This document shows, one piece after another, positions 8,049 to 15,938 of a stretch of DNA of 58,408 nucleotides. The position numbers were made by a program, and so were the translations under genes. The DNA lies in assembly GCF_000308375.1 (NCBI RefSeq), contig NZ_BAFQ01000291.1, positions 1-58,408 on the forward strand. Direction: 5' to 3'. The first letter of the stretch is position 1. The number at the start of each line of letters is the position of its first letter. The notes beneath the pieces were generated by a model. That model was given only the letters and a program-made list of their open reading frames with translations, ran no database searches and was not told the origin of the DNA. The stretch is from Nocardia aobensis NBRC 100429 (lineage in GTDB: Bacteria > Actinomycetota > Actinomycetes > Mycobacteriales > Mycobacteriaceae).

Positions 8049-8863
8049 GACTTCTCCCAAGTGAAGTCGACGCTGCCGAGAAGCATTGTGCCGCTGAATA
8101 GTTCGGAGCGCACTCGGGCCCCGGGGCGCAGCGGCGCCATCGGTCCGAGCGCACCGGAAAGTACCAGGTCGCCGGCACGGAGTGGATCGCCGAAGTCGCG
8201 TGCGGTCCGTGCCAGCCAGGCCAGCGCGTTCAGTGGGTCGCCCAGGCACGCCGAACCCGTTCCGGTCGACACGATCTCATCGTCGATCGCCATACTCATG
8301 GCGATATCGCGCGGTTCGAAGTCGCCGAGCGACAGACGATCGGTGCCGAGCGCGAACCATCCGCTCGACGCGTTGTCGGCCACCGTGTCGGCGACACTGA
8401 TGTCCCAGTCGGCAATCCGGCTGTCGACGATTTCGAGCGCGGCCACGGCGTAGTCCACCGCACCACGCACCGTGGTCGCGTCGAGCCGGTTGCCGTCGAG
8501 ATCCGCGCGGAGCAGGAACGCCAGCTCGGCCTCCACCTTGGGCTGCAGCAGCTTGGGTCGTTGCGCCACAGGAGTTTCGGCGACATCCATATCATGGAAC
8601 AACACACCGAAATCGGGCTGATTCACACCGAGTTGCTGCTGGACGATGGGTGATGTGAGCCCAATTTTGCGCCCTACGATGCGCGCACCCGATTTCACAC
8701 GGCGACGAATTCCTCTGCGCTGTACGGCATATGCTTGCGTCACATCGTCGGAACCGATCAGATCGCGGACGGCGCGAACCGGTATTCCGGTGTTCGCCGC
8801 GGCCGACAACCGCTCGGCTGCGGCGAGCGCTGCAGCCGCGGCCCGATTTCCGGCGTATGTCAT
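8045..8863 (-). CDS. 2-hydroxypenta-2,4-dienoate hydratase (MhpD/HsaE type)
   Basis: 272 aa fumarylacetoacetate-hydrolase-fold enzyme adding water to 2-hydroxypenta-2,4-dienoate to give 4-hydroxy-2-oxovalerate. Diagnostic stretches are SDDVTQAYAVQRRGI, IVGRKIGLTS, the metal-binding region LQPKVEAELAFLL and ALEIVDSRIADW, and LAWLARTARDFGDPLRAGDL near the C-terminus. Start ATG 8863 overlaps the stop of the upstream flavin hydroxylase (ATGA) and its own stop overlaps the dehydrogenase start, so it is translationally coupled on both sides. Confidence 0.92.
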   Translation of the reverse strand: MTYAGNRAAAAALAAAERLSAAANTGIPVRAVRDLIGSDDVTQAYAVQRRGIRRRVKSGARIVGRKIGLTSPIVQQQLGVNQPDFGVLFHDMDVAETPVAQRPKLLQPKVEAELAFLLRADLDGNRLDATTVRGAVDYAVAALEIVDSRIADWDISVADTVADNASSGWFALGTDRLSLGDFEPRDIAMSMAIDDEIVSTGTGSACLGDPLNALAWLARTARDFGDPLRAGDLVLSGALGPMAPLRPGARVRSELFSGTMLLGSVDFTWEKS

Positions 8864-10617
8864 CGAGCCTGTTCGAGGTCTTGATCTCGCGAGAATGCCG
8901 GATCGGGCCGACCTGCCGCCGTGCCGGATCCGTGCCTTCTCACCTCCAGTTGCCGGCGCAACTCGGCGATCAACGGGCCGGCTCCGCCGGAGGCAGCAGT
9001 GCCGAAGACGAACCGGTCCGGGCGCAGCAACACCATCCCTCCGGAACCGACGCCGGCCTTGGCGAACCATCGGATCAACGCGCCGGTGTGGTCTTCCGCG
9101 TCGGCGTAGTCGTCACCCGTTGCGCGCCCGTCGCCGGGTGAAACCTGGGGCCGCCCGCCGAAGGGATACACGGTCACGAAGCGTGTTCCCAGCGCCTGCA
9201 ACGCGGCCACATCGTCGGCACCGAGCGCGGCCCGAGGGTCGACGCCGTAGCCGAGCACCGAAAACCCGAGGCCGAGTACATCGTCGAGACGCCGGTGGCG
9301 ACCGTCGTAGGTGCGGACCTCCGGTTGCGGGGACAGCGTGCCCTCCACGCCGCGCAATCCGAACAGATCACGAGGCAGGCCGAGGTACGCGTTGCGGCGG
9401 AACCGTGGACGGGGTTTCATCTTGGCGGCACGGATCCAACCACCGAGGCCGGGCGTGTGCAACGAGGCCGTCACCACGATGTCGCGGGCGGCCGCAATCA
9501 GCGTGTTGTCGACCGACACCAGGGATTTGTTGAAGACCGAGAAGTCGATCATCGCTTTGGCGTGTGGCCGGCGTTCGGTTTCGTAACTGTTCAGAATGGA
9601 TTGGCCGGCCCCGTGTTTCAGGATCGCGGTGAGCTTCCAGGCCAGGTTGTCCGCATCGCGCACGCCCGAGCCCATCCCCTGACCGACGAACTGCGGCGTC
9701 ATGTGCGCGGCATCGCCGGCGAGCAGGATGCGCCCGACGCGCCAGCGATCGGCGACCACGGCGTTGAACGTGTAGACGAGCTTGCGCAGGACCTGCACCT
9801 CGTCCGGGTTCACGAACCGGGCGATATGCCGGCGGACCGTTTCCGGGTCCTCCATCTGCTCTTTGGTCTGTGATTCGGTGAGCATGAACTCGAATCGGTG
9901 ATGCCCGTCCGGCTGCGGACACGACACGATCGGCAGATCGGGGTCACACACGAAGTCGAAGTACGGCAGATGCCGGAAGGCATCCACTCCGTCCTTCGCC
10001 TTCAGATCCACCACCAGCCACCGCTCCGGGAAACTCGTGCCGGTCATGTCGATTCCCAGCTTCGTGCGCACGACACTGCGTCCGCCGTCGCAGCCGACCA
10101 GGAACTTGGCTCGCACTCGCTCGGCGGTGCTCGGATCGCTTTTCGCTTCTCGCTGACCGTAACCGGTGCCGCCACACTGGACGTGCTCGACGCCGACGCC
10201 GTCGGCGTCCTGGTCGAAATCGACAACCTCACGACCCCGGCGCACCGTGACGTGCGGGTATCTGCCGAGGGAGCGTTCGAGACTGTTCTCCAGATAGGGC
10301 TGGTACAGGAAGTTGACCACCGGCCAGCTCAACGGCCGCTGGACCTGTTTGAACTGCACCAGCACCCGTCCGTCGCGGCGCACCCACTGCACGGCGGAGT
10401 CGGTGTTCATGTCCGCGGCGAGTTCGTCTGCGGTACCGGCGGTCTGGAAGATCCGCATACATTCGTCGTCGGTGTAGACCGCCCGCGCCAGACCGTAGTA
10501 TTCCGGTTCGCGTTCGAGCACCAGCACACTCACGCCGCGCCGGCCCAGCAGATTGGCCAGGGTCAGGCCGGTCGGCCCCAGGCCGACGACCACGACGTCG
10601 TAGTCGGTGGTACTCAT
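8860..10617 (-). CDS. FAD-dependent aromatic monooxygenase (MhpA-like hydroxylase)
   Basis: 585 aa class A flavin monooxygenase (PF01494 type), hydroxylating a phenolic ring ortho to the hydroxyl group with NAD(P)H and O2. The N-terminal FAD motif VVVVGLGPTGLTLANLLG is at residues 8-25, the DG motif is FLVGCDGGRSVVR, and the second FAD motif is GRILLAGDAAHMTPQFVGQG. The C-terminal part (about 420-585) is the thioredoxin-like domain common in MhpA relatives. ATGA overlaps join it to the dioxygenase upstream and hydratase downstream, so it should make the catechol that the dioxygenase opens. The actual phenol is unknown; 3-(3-hydroxyphenyl)propionate or a cresol-like compound are possible. Confidence 0.88.
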   Translation of the reverse strand: MSTTDYDVVVVGLGPTGLTLANLLGRRGVSVLVLEREPEYYGLARAVYTDDECMRIFQTAGTADELAADMNTDSAVQWVRRDGRVLVQFKQVQRPLSWPVVNFLYQPYLENSLERSLGRYPHVTVRRGREVVDFDQDADGVGVEHVQCGGTGYGQREAKSDPSTAERVRAKFLVGCDGGRSVVRTKLGIDMTGTSFPERWLVVDLKAKDGVDAFRHLPYFDFVCDPDLPIVSCPQPDGHHRFEFMLTESQTKEQMEDPETVRRHIARFVNPDEVQVLRKLVYTFNAVVADRWRVGRILLAGDAAHMTPQFVGQGMGSGVRDADNLAWKLTAILKHGAGQSILNSYETERRPHAKAMIDFSVFNKSLVSVDNTLIAAARDIVVTASLHTPGLGGWIRAAKMKPRPRFRRNAYLGLPRDLFGLRGVEGTLSPQPEVRTYDGRHRRLDDVLGLGFSVLGYGVDPRAALGADDVAALQALGTRFVTVYPFGGRPQVSPGDGRATGDDYADAEDHTGALIRWFAKAGVGSGGMVLLRPDRFVFGTAASGGAGPLIAELRRQLEVRRHGSGTAAGRPDPAFSRDQDLEQAR

Positions 10618-11642
10618 CGTGAAAACCCTTCTGCGAGCTCGGGAACGGTGATCTCCGGATTTCTGATCGACTGCAGCGCCTGCCGGAATTGGGCGAACTT
10701 GTCCAGGACGGCCTCTCCCACCGTGGTGTGACCCCAGATACTGATGCCCTGATAGGTGGTCGGCTCCCAGGTGGATTCGAGCTCCGGGCCGACGACGATC
10801 GGATTCCAGCCGACCTCCAGCTCGAAACCGGAGGGAGTCACGCAGTAGAACGACAACTCTCTGTCGTTGGTGTGCTGGCCGACCGACCATTGCATCCGGA
10901 ACCCGAGCGCGGTGACGCGCTCGAACGCGGCAAGCATGTCGTCCAGCGTCGCGGACTGAATGTTGATGTGCTGCACCGATGTTCGAATCGGATCGATCTT
11001 CACACCGCGAATATTGGCGATGGCGATCGAGTGGTGGCGCTCGTTGACCCGCAGGAACCGGATCTTCATCTTCAGCCCGGACACGTTCTCGTCGATGTAG
11101 TCCGACAAGCGGGAGTCGAAGACGGTCTCGTAGTAGCCGCGCGTCGCCTCCGGTTCGCGGGAGATCATCGCTACGTGCCCGAGACCGGCCTCCCCGGTTA
11201 CCCAGCCGGAGCTGATCATCCGCAACGGCTCCGCAGTTGTGACCGGCGTGGTGAAGATCTCCTGTGCGATGCCTTTCGGGCCGGCGAAGCGCCACAACCG
11301 CTCCACGCCGCGCAGGGCCGCTTCCTCCGGCGTGGCCTCGATGATCGGGACCCCACGCTCGGTGACACGGGCGACGATGCGGTCGAAGGTCTCGTGATCG
11401 TCGACCTGCCAGCCCAGCGCGATGACGTCCTCGGCCGAGCCCCGCCGGATCAGGAACCGGCAGGAGCGGTCGTCCAGGCGGAATCGCAGGGTATTGCTGT
11501 CGAGATCATCGACATGCAGCCCGATCGCGTCGGCGCCGAAGCGCCGCCAATCGGTCAGCCGATTCGATTGTACGACAACGTATCCCAGGTGCACCGCACC
11601 GAACACCGAATGGTCGGTGTTCGGGCGGAGAAAGTCGCTCAT
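10614..11642 (-). CDS. Type I extradiol (catechol 2,3-) dioxygenase, BphC/HsaC-like
   Basis: 342 aa two-domain VOC-fold enzyme that opens a catechol next to its hydroxyls (meta cleavage) with Fe(II) and O2. The three iron ligands are visible: His about 156 (GLGHVAMIS), His about 225 (SVQHINIQS) and Glu about 276 (GFELEVGW). The first domain has lost ligands, as usual. Length is somewhat above the roughly 300 aa of BphC/HsaC. It sits second in the operon, overlapping both the hydrolase stop and the monooxygenase start by 4 bases. The ring substrate cannot be told from sequence. Confidence 0.92.
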   Translation of the reverse strand: MSDFLRPNTDHSVFGAVHLGYVVVQSNRLTDWRRFGADAIGLHVDDLDSNTLRFRLDDRSCRFLIRRGSAEDVIALGWQVDDHETFDRIVARVTERGVPIIEATPEEAALRGVERLWRFAGPKGIAQEIFTTPVTTAEPLRMISSGWVTGEAGLGHVAMISREPEATRGYYETVFDSRLSDYIDENVSGLKMKIRFLRVNERHHSIAIANIRGVKIDPIRTSVQHINIQSATLDDMLAAFERVTALGFRMQWSVGQHTNDRELSFYCVTPSGFELEVGWNPIVVGPELESTWEPTTYQGISIWGHTTVGEAVLDKFAQFRQALQSIRNPEITVPELAEGFSR

Positions 11643-12508
11643 CGCTGCGCCTCGAGAAACGCGGTGGCGAGGGCGTTGAACAGCTCCGCGCGTTCCCACT
11701 GCACCCAGTGACCGGTGTTCGCCGCCAGATACAGATCGCAGTCGGGCATGGCGTCGAGGAGCATCTTTCCACCGTCGGGCCTGTTGACCTTGTCGTCGGT
11801 CCCCCACACGACCAGCGTCGGATGAGCGACCTTTCGCAGTCGCGAGTCACGAGTGAAATCCATCCGCCACAACGTCCGCAGCGCCAACGGGCCCGACGGG
11901 CGGCGCAACGGCGGATTCGCCACCACCTCCGGATCGAGGCTGGCCTGATAGCGCGCCTCGACGAGCTCCTCGGGCACGACGCTGCCGTCGTACACCAGAT
12001 ACTCGCGAATGAACTCGGTGATCTTCTCCCGGCTCGGACCGCCTCCGGTGTAGTAGTTGAGCAGCCGCTGCAAACCCGCGGTCGGCAACGCGCGAGTGGT
12101 TCCGACACCGCCGGGACCCATGAGGACCATTCGGCCCACCTTCTCCGGCCGGTCCATGGCCAAGCGCAGGGCCGCCGCGCCGCCGTACGAGTTGCCGATC
12201 AGGTCCGCCTTCGGGATGTCCAGTTCATCCAGCAACCCGCCGACGGCCGCCGCCAGATCACCGAACGGATCCGACCGGTCCACCCACTTCGAGGAACGGC
12301 CGTAGCCGGGCATATCCGGCACGATCACCCGGAACCGCTGCGCCAGCACCTCGATATTGCGCGAATAGTTCGACACCCCGGAGGCCCCGGGGCCACCACC
12401 ATGCAGCAGAACCACCACGGGACCCGAACCCGCTTCCACGAAGAAGATCTCGCGATCGCCGACTCGGACCGTCCGTTCGGTCCCGACACCCTTGTCGATG
12501 CTCGTCAC
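11639..12508 (-). CDS. Meta-cleavage product C-C hydrolase (MhpC/BphD/HsaD type)
   Basis: 289 aa alpha/beta hydrolase cutting the ring-opened 2-hydroxy-6-oxo-dienoate into a carboxylic acid and 2-hydroxypenta-2,4-dienoate. The oxyanion segment LLHGGGPGASG is at residues 34-44, the nucleophilic Ser at about 107 (LIGNSYGGAAAL), the Asp in VVWGTDDKVNRP and the His in ANTGHWVQWERAE. Start is GTG 12508, six bases after GGAGGT; an upstream ATG in the frame would run through the operator. It is the first gene of the operon, with dyads at 12531-12544 and 12573-12586 directly upstream. Confidence 0.92.
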   Translation of the reverse strand: MTSIDKGVGTERTVRVGDREIFFVEAGSGPVVVLLHGGGPGASGVSNYSRNIEVLAQRFRVIVPDMPGYGRSSKWVDRSDPFGDLAAAVGGLLDELDIPKADLIGNSYGGAAALRLAMDRPEKVGRMVLMGPGGVGTTRALPTAGLQRLLNYYTGGGPSREKITEFIREYLVYDGSVVPEELVEARYQASLDPEVVANPPLRRPSGPLALRTLWRMDFTRDSRLRKVAHPTLVVWGTDDKVNRPDGGKMLLDAMPDCDLYLAANTGHWVQWERAELFNALATAFLEAQR

Positions 12509-12530
12509 AGCTACCTCCACACATTTAATG

Positions 12531-12544
12531 ACTGAATCATCAGT
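12531..12544. promoter_or_regulatory. Operator dyad ACTGA-ATCA-TCAGT before the meta-cleavage operon
   Basis: Perfect 5-base arms, 22 bp upstream of the hydrolase start, so a bound protein would block the promoter or early transcript. Read on the other strand it contains TGATGATTC, identical to the left part of the dyad at 4580-4593. Confidence 0.5.
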
Positions 12545-13067
12545 TCCGATGGTATCCCTTGTCAAGAGAAAATGATGAAACCATCACAAACTTTTGCCGC
12601 GATGAGACAACCACAGCGGAGCGGCGGTTCAGCTCCTCCCAGACCGGTTCATAAGCCCGGTCACCGAGGTAGATGCCGTCGACGTTGGAGAGCAGCACCA
12701 CGCCGTCGGCGTGCAATTCGTCGTAGGCGTCGGCGATTTCGGCCAGCGCACCGTCGACATCGGGCAGCGGCAGACTGGCGAACAGGCCGAACCGCTCGGG
12801 CCGGTCCTTGACGAGTTCGGCGACGAACTCGTTCACCCGCCGGGCCACCGCGCGGCTCGTCTCGTCGTCGTCGAATCGCACACCCGGCGAGCTCAGCGAG
12901 ACGACTCCGGTAGCGATCTGGAGGTCGTCCATGAGGGCCAGGGCGGCCTCGAGACTCCAGTCGGGGGTGGGCCATCCACCGGCATCCATCCCGTGACTGT
13001 CGAGCAGATCGCGGTAGAACTGCGGCAGGTAGTGCTGATGGGTGTCGATCCGTGCGTGACCGCTCAT
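12540..13067 (-). pseudogene. Amidohydrolase, truncated to its N-terminal half
   Basis: 175 aa reading frame starting at ATG 13067 (AAAGG seven bases upstream). It matches the neighbouring amidohydrolases up to the middle: RIDTHQHYLPQFYRDLLDSHG, EAALALMDDLQIATGVVSLSSPG, FGLFASLPLPDVDGAL, ADGVVLLSNVDGIYLG and WEELNRRSAVV. It then runs into unrelated text and stops at 12540. The second half with the metal His and the GSDWPF aspartate is missing, so it cannot be active as a decarboxylase. A deletion joined it to the promoter region of the hydrolase operon; its last codons overlap the operator at 12531-12544. Confidence 0.85.
12573..12586. promoter_or_regulatory. Dyad TGATG-AAAC-CATCA upstream of the meta-cleavage operon
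   Basis: Perfect 5-base arms with 4-base spacer, the same form as 4580-4593. It lies 64 bp upstream of the hydrolase start, inside the broken end of the truncated amidohydrolase frame. Together with 12531-12544 it makes a double site. Confidence 0.5.
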
Positions 13068-13243
13068 GACGCGCCTTTCTGTGTACTCCTCGACGCCGTC
13101 CCGCGCATGCGCTACACGAAAGCGGCGCCGAGGATCGGTGGGTATTGGTTCCACGGTTCCACCGACCCGGCAGCGGTGGGGTGCTCGCCGCATATGGCCG
13201 ACGAAACCGAGCAGCACCCCACCCGTTCATCGCCCCGGATCCG

Positions 13244-14383
13244 TCAGGATTTGACCGCCTGCGCCAGGCGGGGAAGCTGCCGCAGGGGGTTGTGATGCTC
13301 GACCTCCATGCGCTGGTCGGCATCGAAGATGTCGCTGAGTCCTGGCGCCGGGTCGTGGCTGCCGGATTGCGGGAGGGTGAGCGCGCTGAAGGGCCAGTCG
13401 GAGCCGAACACGATGTGGTCACGACTGGTGACCGCGAGCGCGCTGGACATGGCCGCGGCCGACCCACTGAGCGCGGTATCGACGTAGAAGTTCGAAATCT
13501 GCCGCTGGATATCCAGGATCGAGAGTTTGGGCAGATCCTGTGGCCACAACTGCCCGATGACGGTCTGCGACGCGACACTGATCCGATGCGACAGGAACGG
13601 CACCGTTCCGCCCGCGTGCGCGAGCTGGAAGCGGATGTTCGGATAACGCTGTGTCATCCCGGTCATCATCATCATGGTGGCCGCTCGAGTGGTGTCGAAG
13701 GTGAATTCCTCGAGGAAATCCGGCAGTGGGAGTTTCGGTTTCGCGTCGTCCGGGATCGCCGCCGGATGGACGAAGACGTATGCGTTGCGCTGATTCAAGG
13801 CGGCCATCAGCGGCTCGAACCGTGGATCGCCGAGGTATACGCCGTTATAGGCCGACAGCAGAATCACACCGTCGAGGTGGAGCTGGTCGAGGGCGAAGAT
13901 CGCCTCGTCGATCGAAGCCGGAATGTCCGGCATCGGCAGCACCGCGAACGCACCGAACCGGGTCGGGTTGGACTTGAACAGGCCGGCGGCATAGGTATTG
14001 CAGTAGCGGGCCATATCGTTGGCCTCCTTGCCGGACAAGAAGGACACGCCCGGGTCGGAAACGGACAACGCCTGAGCCTGGATGCCGTAATAGTCCATGA
14101 ACGCGAGCGCCTGCTCCGGCGACCAGCCCGGCGTCGGGTAACCACCGATGGTGAGATGGCCGTGCTCGATCAGTGCGGCACGGTAGTCCGGCGGCAGGAA
14201 ATGCGCGTGGAGATCGATTCGGTAGGTGCCCGAAGGCGCGGGCTGCTGGGTCCGAGCAGGGGCCGCTTGCACGATCGGGACCGCGGCGACCGTCGCGGCG
14301 ACGCCCAGTGCACCGGCCACCGCGCCCCCCAATGCGCGGCGGCGATTCAACGTGATCCGGGAATTGGGGATGTTTGCGGACAC
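13244..14383 (-). CDS. Amidohydrolase family protein with twin-arginine signal peptide
   Basis: 379 aa if translated from GTG 14383, which has GAGG seven bases upstream. The frame is open from ATG 14491, which would add 36 unlikely residues. The N-terminus reads RITLNRRRALGGAVAGALG followed by a hydrophobic stretch ending VQAAPA, a Tat-type signal, so the folded enzyme is probably exported. The mature part is an intact amidohydrolase_2: metal motif RIDLHAHFLPPDYR, VILLSAYNGVYLGDP, His in QLAHAGGTVP, and Asp in IVFGSDWPFSAL. It is the only intact one of three paralogues here. Exported decarboxylase-type amidohydrolases are unusual; reaction and substrate are unknown. Confidence 0.85.
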   Translation of the reverse strand: MSANIPNSRITLNRRRALGGAVAGALGVAATVAAVPIVQAAPARTQQPAPSGTYRIDLHAHFLPPDYRAALIEHGHLTIGGYPTPGWSPEQALAFMDYYGIQAQALSVSDPGVSFLSGKEANDMARYCNTYAAGLFKSNPTRFGAFAVLPMPDIPASIDEAIFALDQLHLDGVILLSAYNGVYLGDPRFEPLMAALNQRNAYVFVHPAAIPDDAKPKLPLPDFLEEFTFDTTRAATMMMMTGMTQRYPNIRFQLAHAGGTVPFLSHRISVASQTVIGQLWPQDLPKLSILDIQRQISNFYVDTALSGSAAAMSSALAVTSRDHIVFGSDWPFSALTLPQSGSHDPAPGLSDIFDADQRMEVEHHNPLRQLPRLAQAVKS

Positions 14384-14487
14384 CGAGATCCTCACTCTTC
14401 TGATTGGGGCGACACTGCGCGAGCAGAACGAATCCACCCGGACGGAACTGCGTTCGAAGCCGGTCGGCATTCGCACCGCAGCGCTCA

Positions 14488-14509
14488 CCATAACTGATAG
14501 GTTGATCAG
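14488..14509. promoter_or_regulatory. Candidate operator upstream of the secreted amidohydrolase
   Basis: CCATAACTGA (14488-14497) is the reverse complement of TCAGTTATGG at 5874-5883. Overlapping it is a dyad CTGAT-AGGTTG-ATCAG at 14494-14509. Lies 105 bp upstream of the chosen start. Confidence 0.45.
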
Positions 14510-14829
14510 AGGCGATCGTATGCTCCAACCGAGTCGGCGTGGCTAAATTTTCGGTAAAAGTCAGTAGGCGCGGCCCACACAGTCGAGCGACCGGGTTTCG
14601 ATCATCGGATGGCGCGTTCCGACCACTGGCGCCTACACAACGGCCGGAGTGCAATGGCGGCCGTCGACGTGACAGAAGGGGCGGTCAGCACTCGGTGATT
14701 CGCACCGGAAATGCTGAAGCCCAGAGCTTTTCGGGAAAACCCACGTCCGCCCGCTCGGCCACGACACCACGGCCGGATACGCAAGGCCGGTCACAGCCCG
14801 CGGCAAGGACAGGTCGGCCGGGATCATCT

Positions 14830-14843
14830 CGATGAAATCATCA
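14830..14843. promoter_or_regulatory. Dyad CGATGAAATCATCA, island-type motif
   Basis: GATG-AAAT-CATC with perfect arms, same architecture as 4580-4593 and 12573-12586, with a nearby ATCATCTCGATGA overlap. It is not directly before an intact gene, so it may be a leftover of a lost unit. Confidence 0.35.
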
Positions 14844-14870
14844 AATCTGATCAATGCGGACTGCATCGAC

Positions 14871-14960
14871 TATGGAGTCAGTCCGTAGAACCACTGAAAG
14901 CGCAGCACCGCAAGGGTTTTCGTGTTCTGCCTAAGGCTTGGGTCAGGGACCTGCGAGGCC
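14871..14960 (+). pseudogene. Short IS5-type transposase C-terminal remnant
   Basis: The plus strand translates SVEPLKAQHRKGFRVLPKAWV, resembling the C-terminal signature of IS402/IS5 transposases (KGF-V-LPKRWVVERTFAW), but the VERTF part that should follow is replaced by unrelated sequence. Only about 30 codons remain. Weak but specific similarity. Confidence 0.35.
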
Positions 14961-14984
14961 AGGCAGTACCACCGGATCGGCGGT

Positions 14985-15938
14985 TCAGCGCGAATGGACG
15001 TGGAGCAGAACACGCCAGGTGGTGCCGTGGGGTGTGGAGTGGATGCGGACCAAGTCGGCGAGCTCGTTGACGAGGAACAGACCGCGGCCGCCGAAGCGAT
15101 CCCGGACCGGCGGATGCCGCCCGATCAAGGGATCGGTCACGTGCCCGAAATCACGCAGGTCGAAGACGATGTCGTCGCCGTCGCGCCACAGCCGCCACCG
15201 GCACGGTCCCCCGGTATGGACGAGACTGTTGGTGACCAGCTCCGTCACGATCAATTCGAAATCGGCAATCCGTTCTTCGGCCAGGCCGAGCCGGCGGGCT
15301 TCGGCTGTGGCGGATCGCCGGGCGTCCGATACCTCGGCGGACGTGTCGACGGGGTGTTCCGTCACCTCGACCGGCACGACCAATTCCTCGTTGTATCGGC
15401 TGACCACGCTGTCCGGGTCGTATCGATCGCTGCGGTACCGACGGTGCGTCTCCCAGACCAGCGGGTGGGTCAGATACGCGTCGGCGAGTGCGTCGGGAGC
15501 GAGTCGCGTGGCGTCGTAGGGGCAGGCGATCGTCACGTCGCGACCGGCGAAGGCCGCGTTGATCAACGCCTCGTGCTGAGCGCAGGCGGGGTATTCGGTG
15601 GCGGTGCGCCCCTGCCAGATCGGCTCACCGATGATGCGCACGTGCCGGTCCGGATGCACATCGGCGAATCGCCGCAACACCCCGGGAATGATCCGGCCCG
15701 GATTCCGGCCGGCCTGCGCCATATCGATCCACGTCACGCCTTCCCCAGCGGATCCGACGGCATCACGTAATACTCGAAGCCGGAGGCCGGGAACTGCGAC
15801 CGCTATCGGATGCTGCTGTTCCAGGCCCTCGGTGATGAACGGCGCGAGGGTAGCCAGGTAATCCTCGTCGGAGCGGTAGAACACGGCGGGGTGGACGAAC
15901 TCACCTGCTCGCGGGCCCGTGCGGGTTGTCGACGTCAT
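14985..15938 (-). CDS. MEDS-domain sensor with anti-sigma-factor-type ATPase domain
   Basis: 317 aa. Residues 10-170 look like a MEDS (DcmR-type sensory) domain: EFVHPAVFYRSDEDYLATLA, then PFITEGLEQQHPIAVAVPG and RIIPGVLRRFADVHPDRHV. Residues 200-317 form a HATPase_c_2/RsbW-like domain with the N-box ELIVTELVTNSLVHTGG and G-box DRFGGRGLFLVNELAD. No phospho-accepting His domain is present, so it should act as a serine kinase/anti-sigma switch rather than a classical histidine kinase. Start ATG 15938 overlaps the stop of the STAS-domain gene (ATGA), the typical antagonist-plus-kinase pair. Sigma target and signal are unknown. Confidence 0.8.
   Translation of the reverse strand: MTSTTRTGPRAGEFVHPAVFYRSDEDYLATLAPFITEGLEQQHPIAVAVPGLRLRVLRDAVGSAGEGVTWIDMAQAGRNPGRIIPGVLRRFADVHPDRHVRIIGEPIWQGRTATEYPACAQHEALINAAFAGRDVTIACPYDATRLAPDALADAYLTHPLVWETHRRYRSDRYDPDSVVSRYNEELVVPVEVTEHPVDTSAEVSDARRSATAEARRLGLAEERIADFELIVTELVTNSLVHTGGPCRWRLWRDGDDIVFDLRDFGHVTDPLIGRHPPVRDRFGGRGLFLVNELADLVRIHSTPHGTTWRVLLHVHSR

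Larger units (their letters stand above)
14510..14984. other. Intergenic region with operator-like dyad and transposase scrap
   Basis: No complete gene is visible in these 475 bases. It contains the dyad at 14830-14843 and a short transposase-like fragment at 14871-14960, and marks the right border of the catabolic island. Confidence 0.4.

Noticed and set aside
14633..15070. Small plus- and minus-strand frames in the gap right of the amidohydrolase
   Set aside because: No family or ribosome site, apart from the short transposase-like segment recorded separately.
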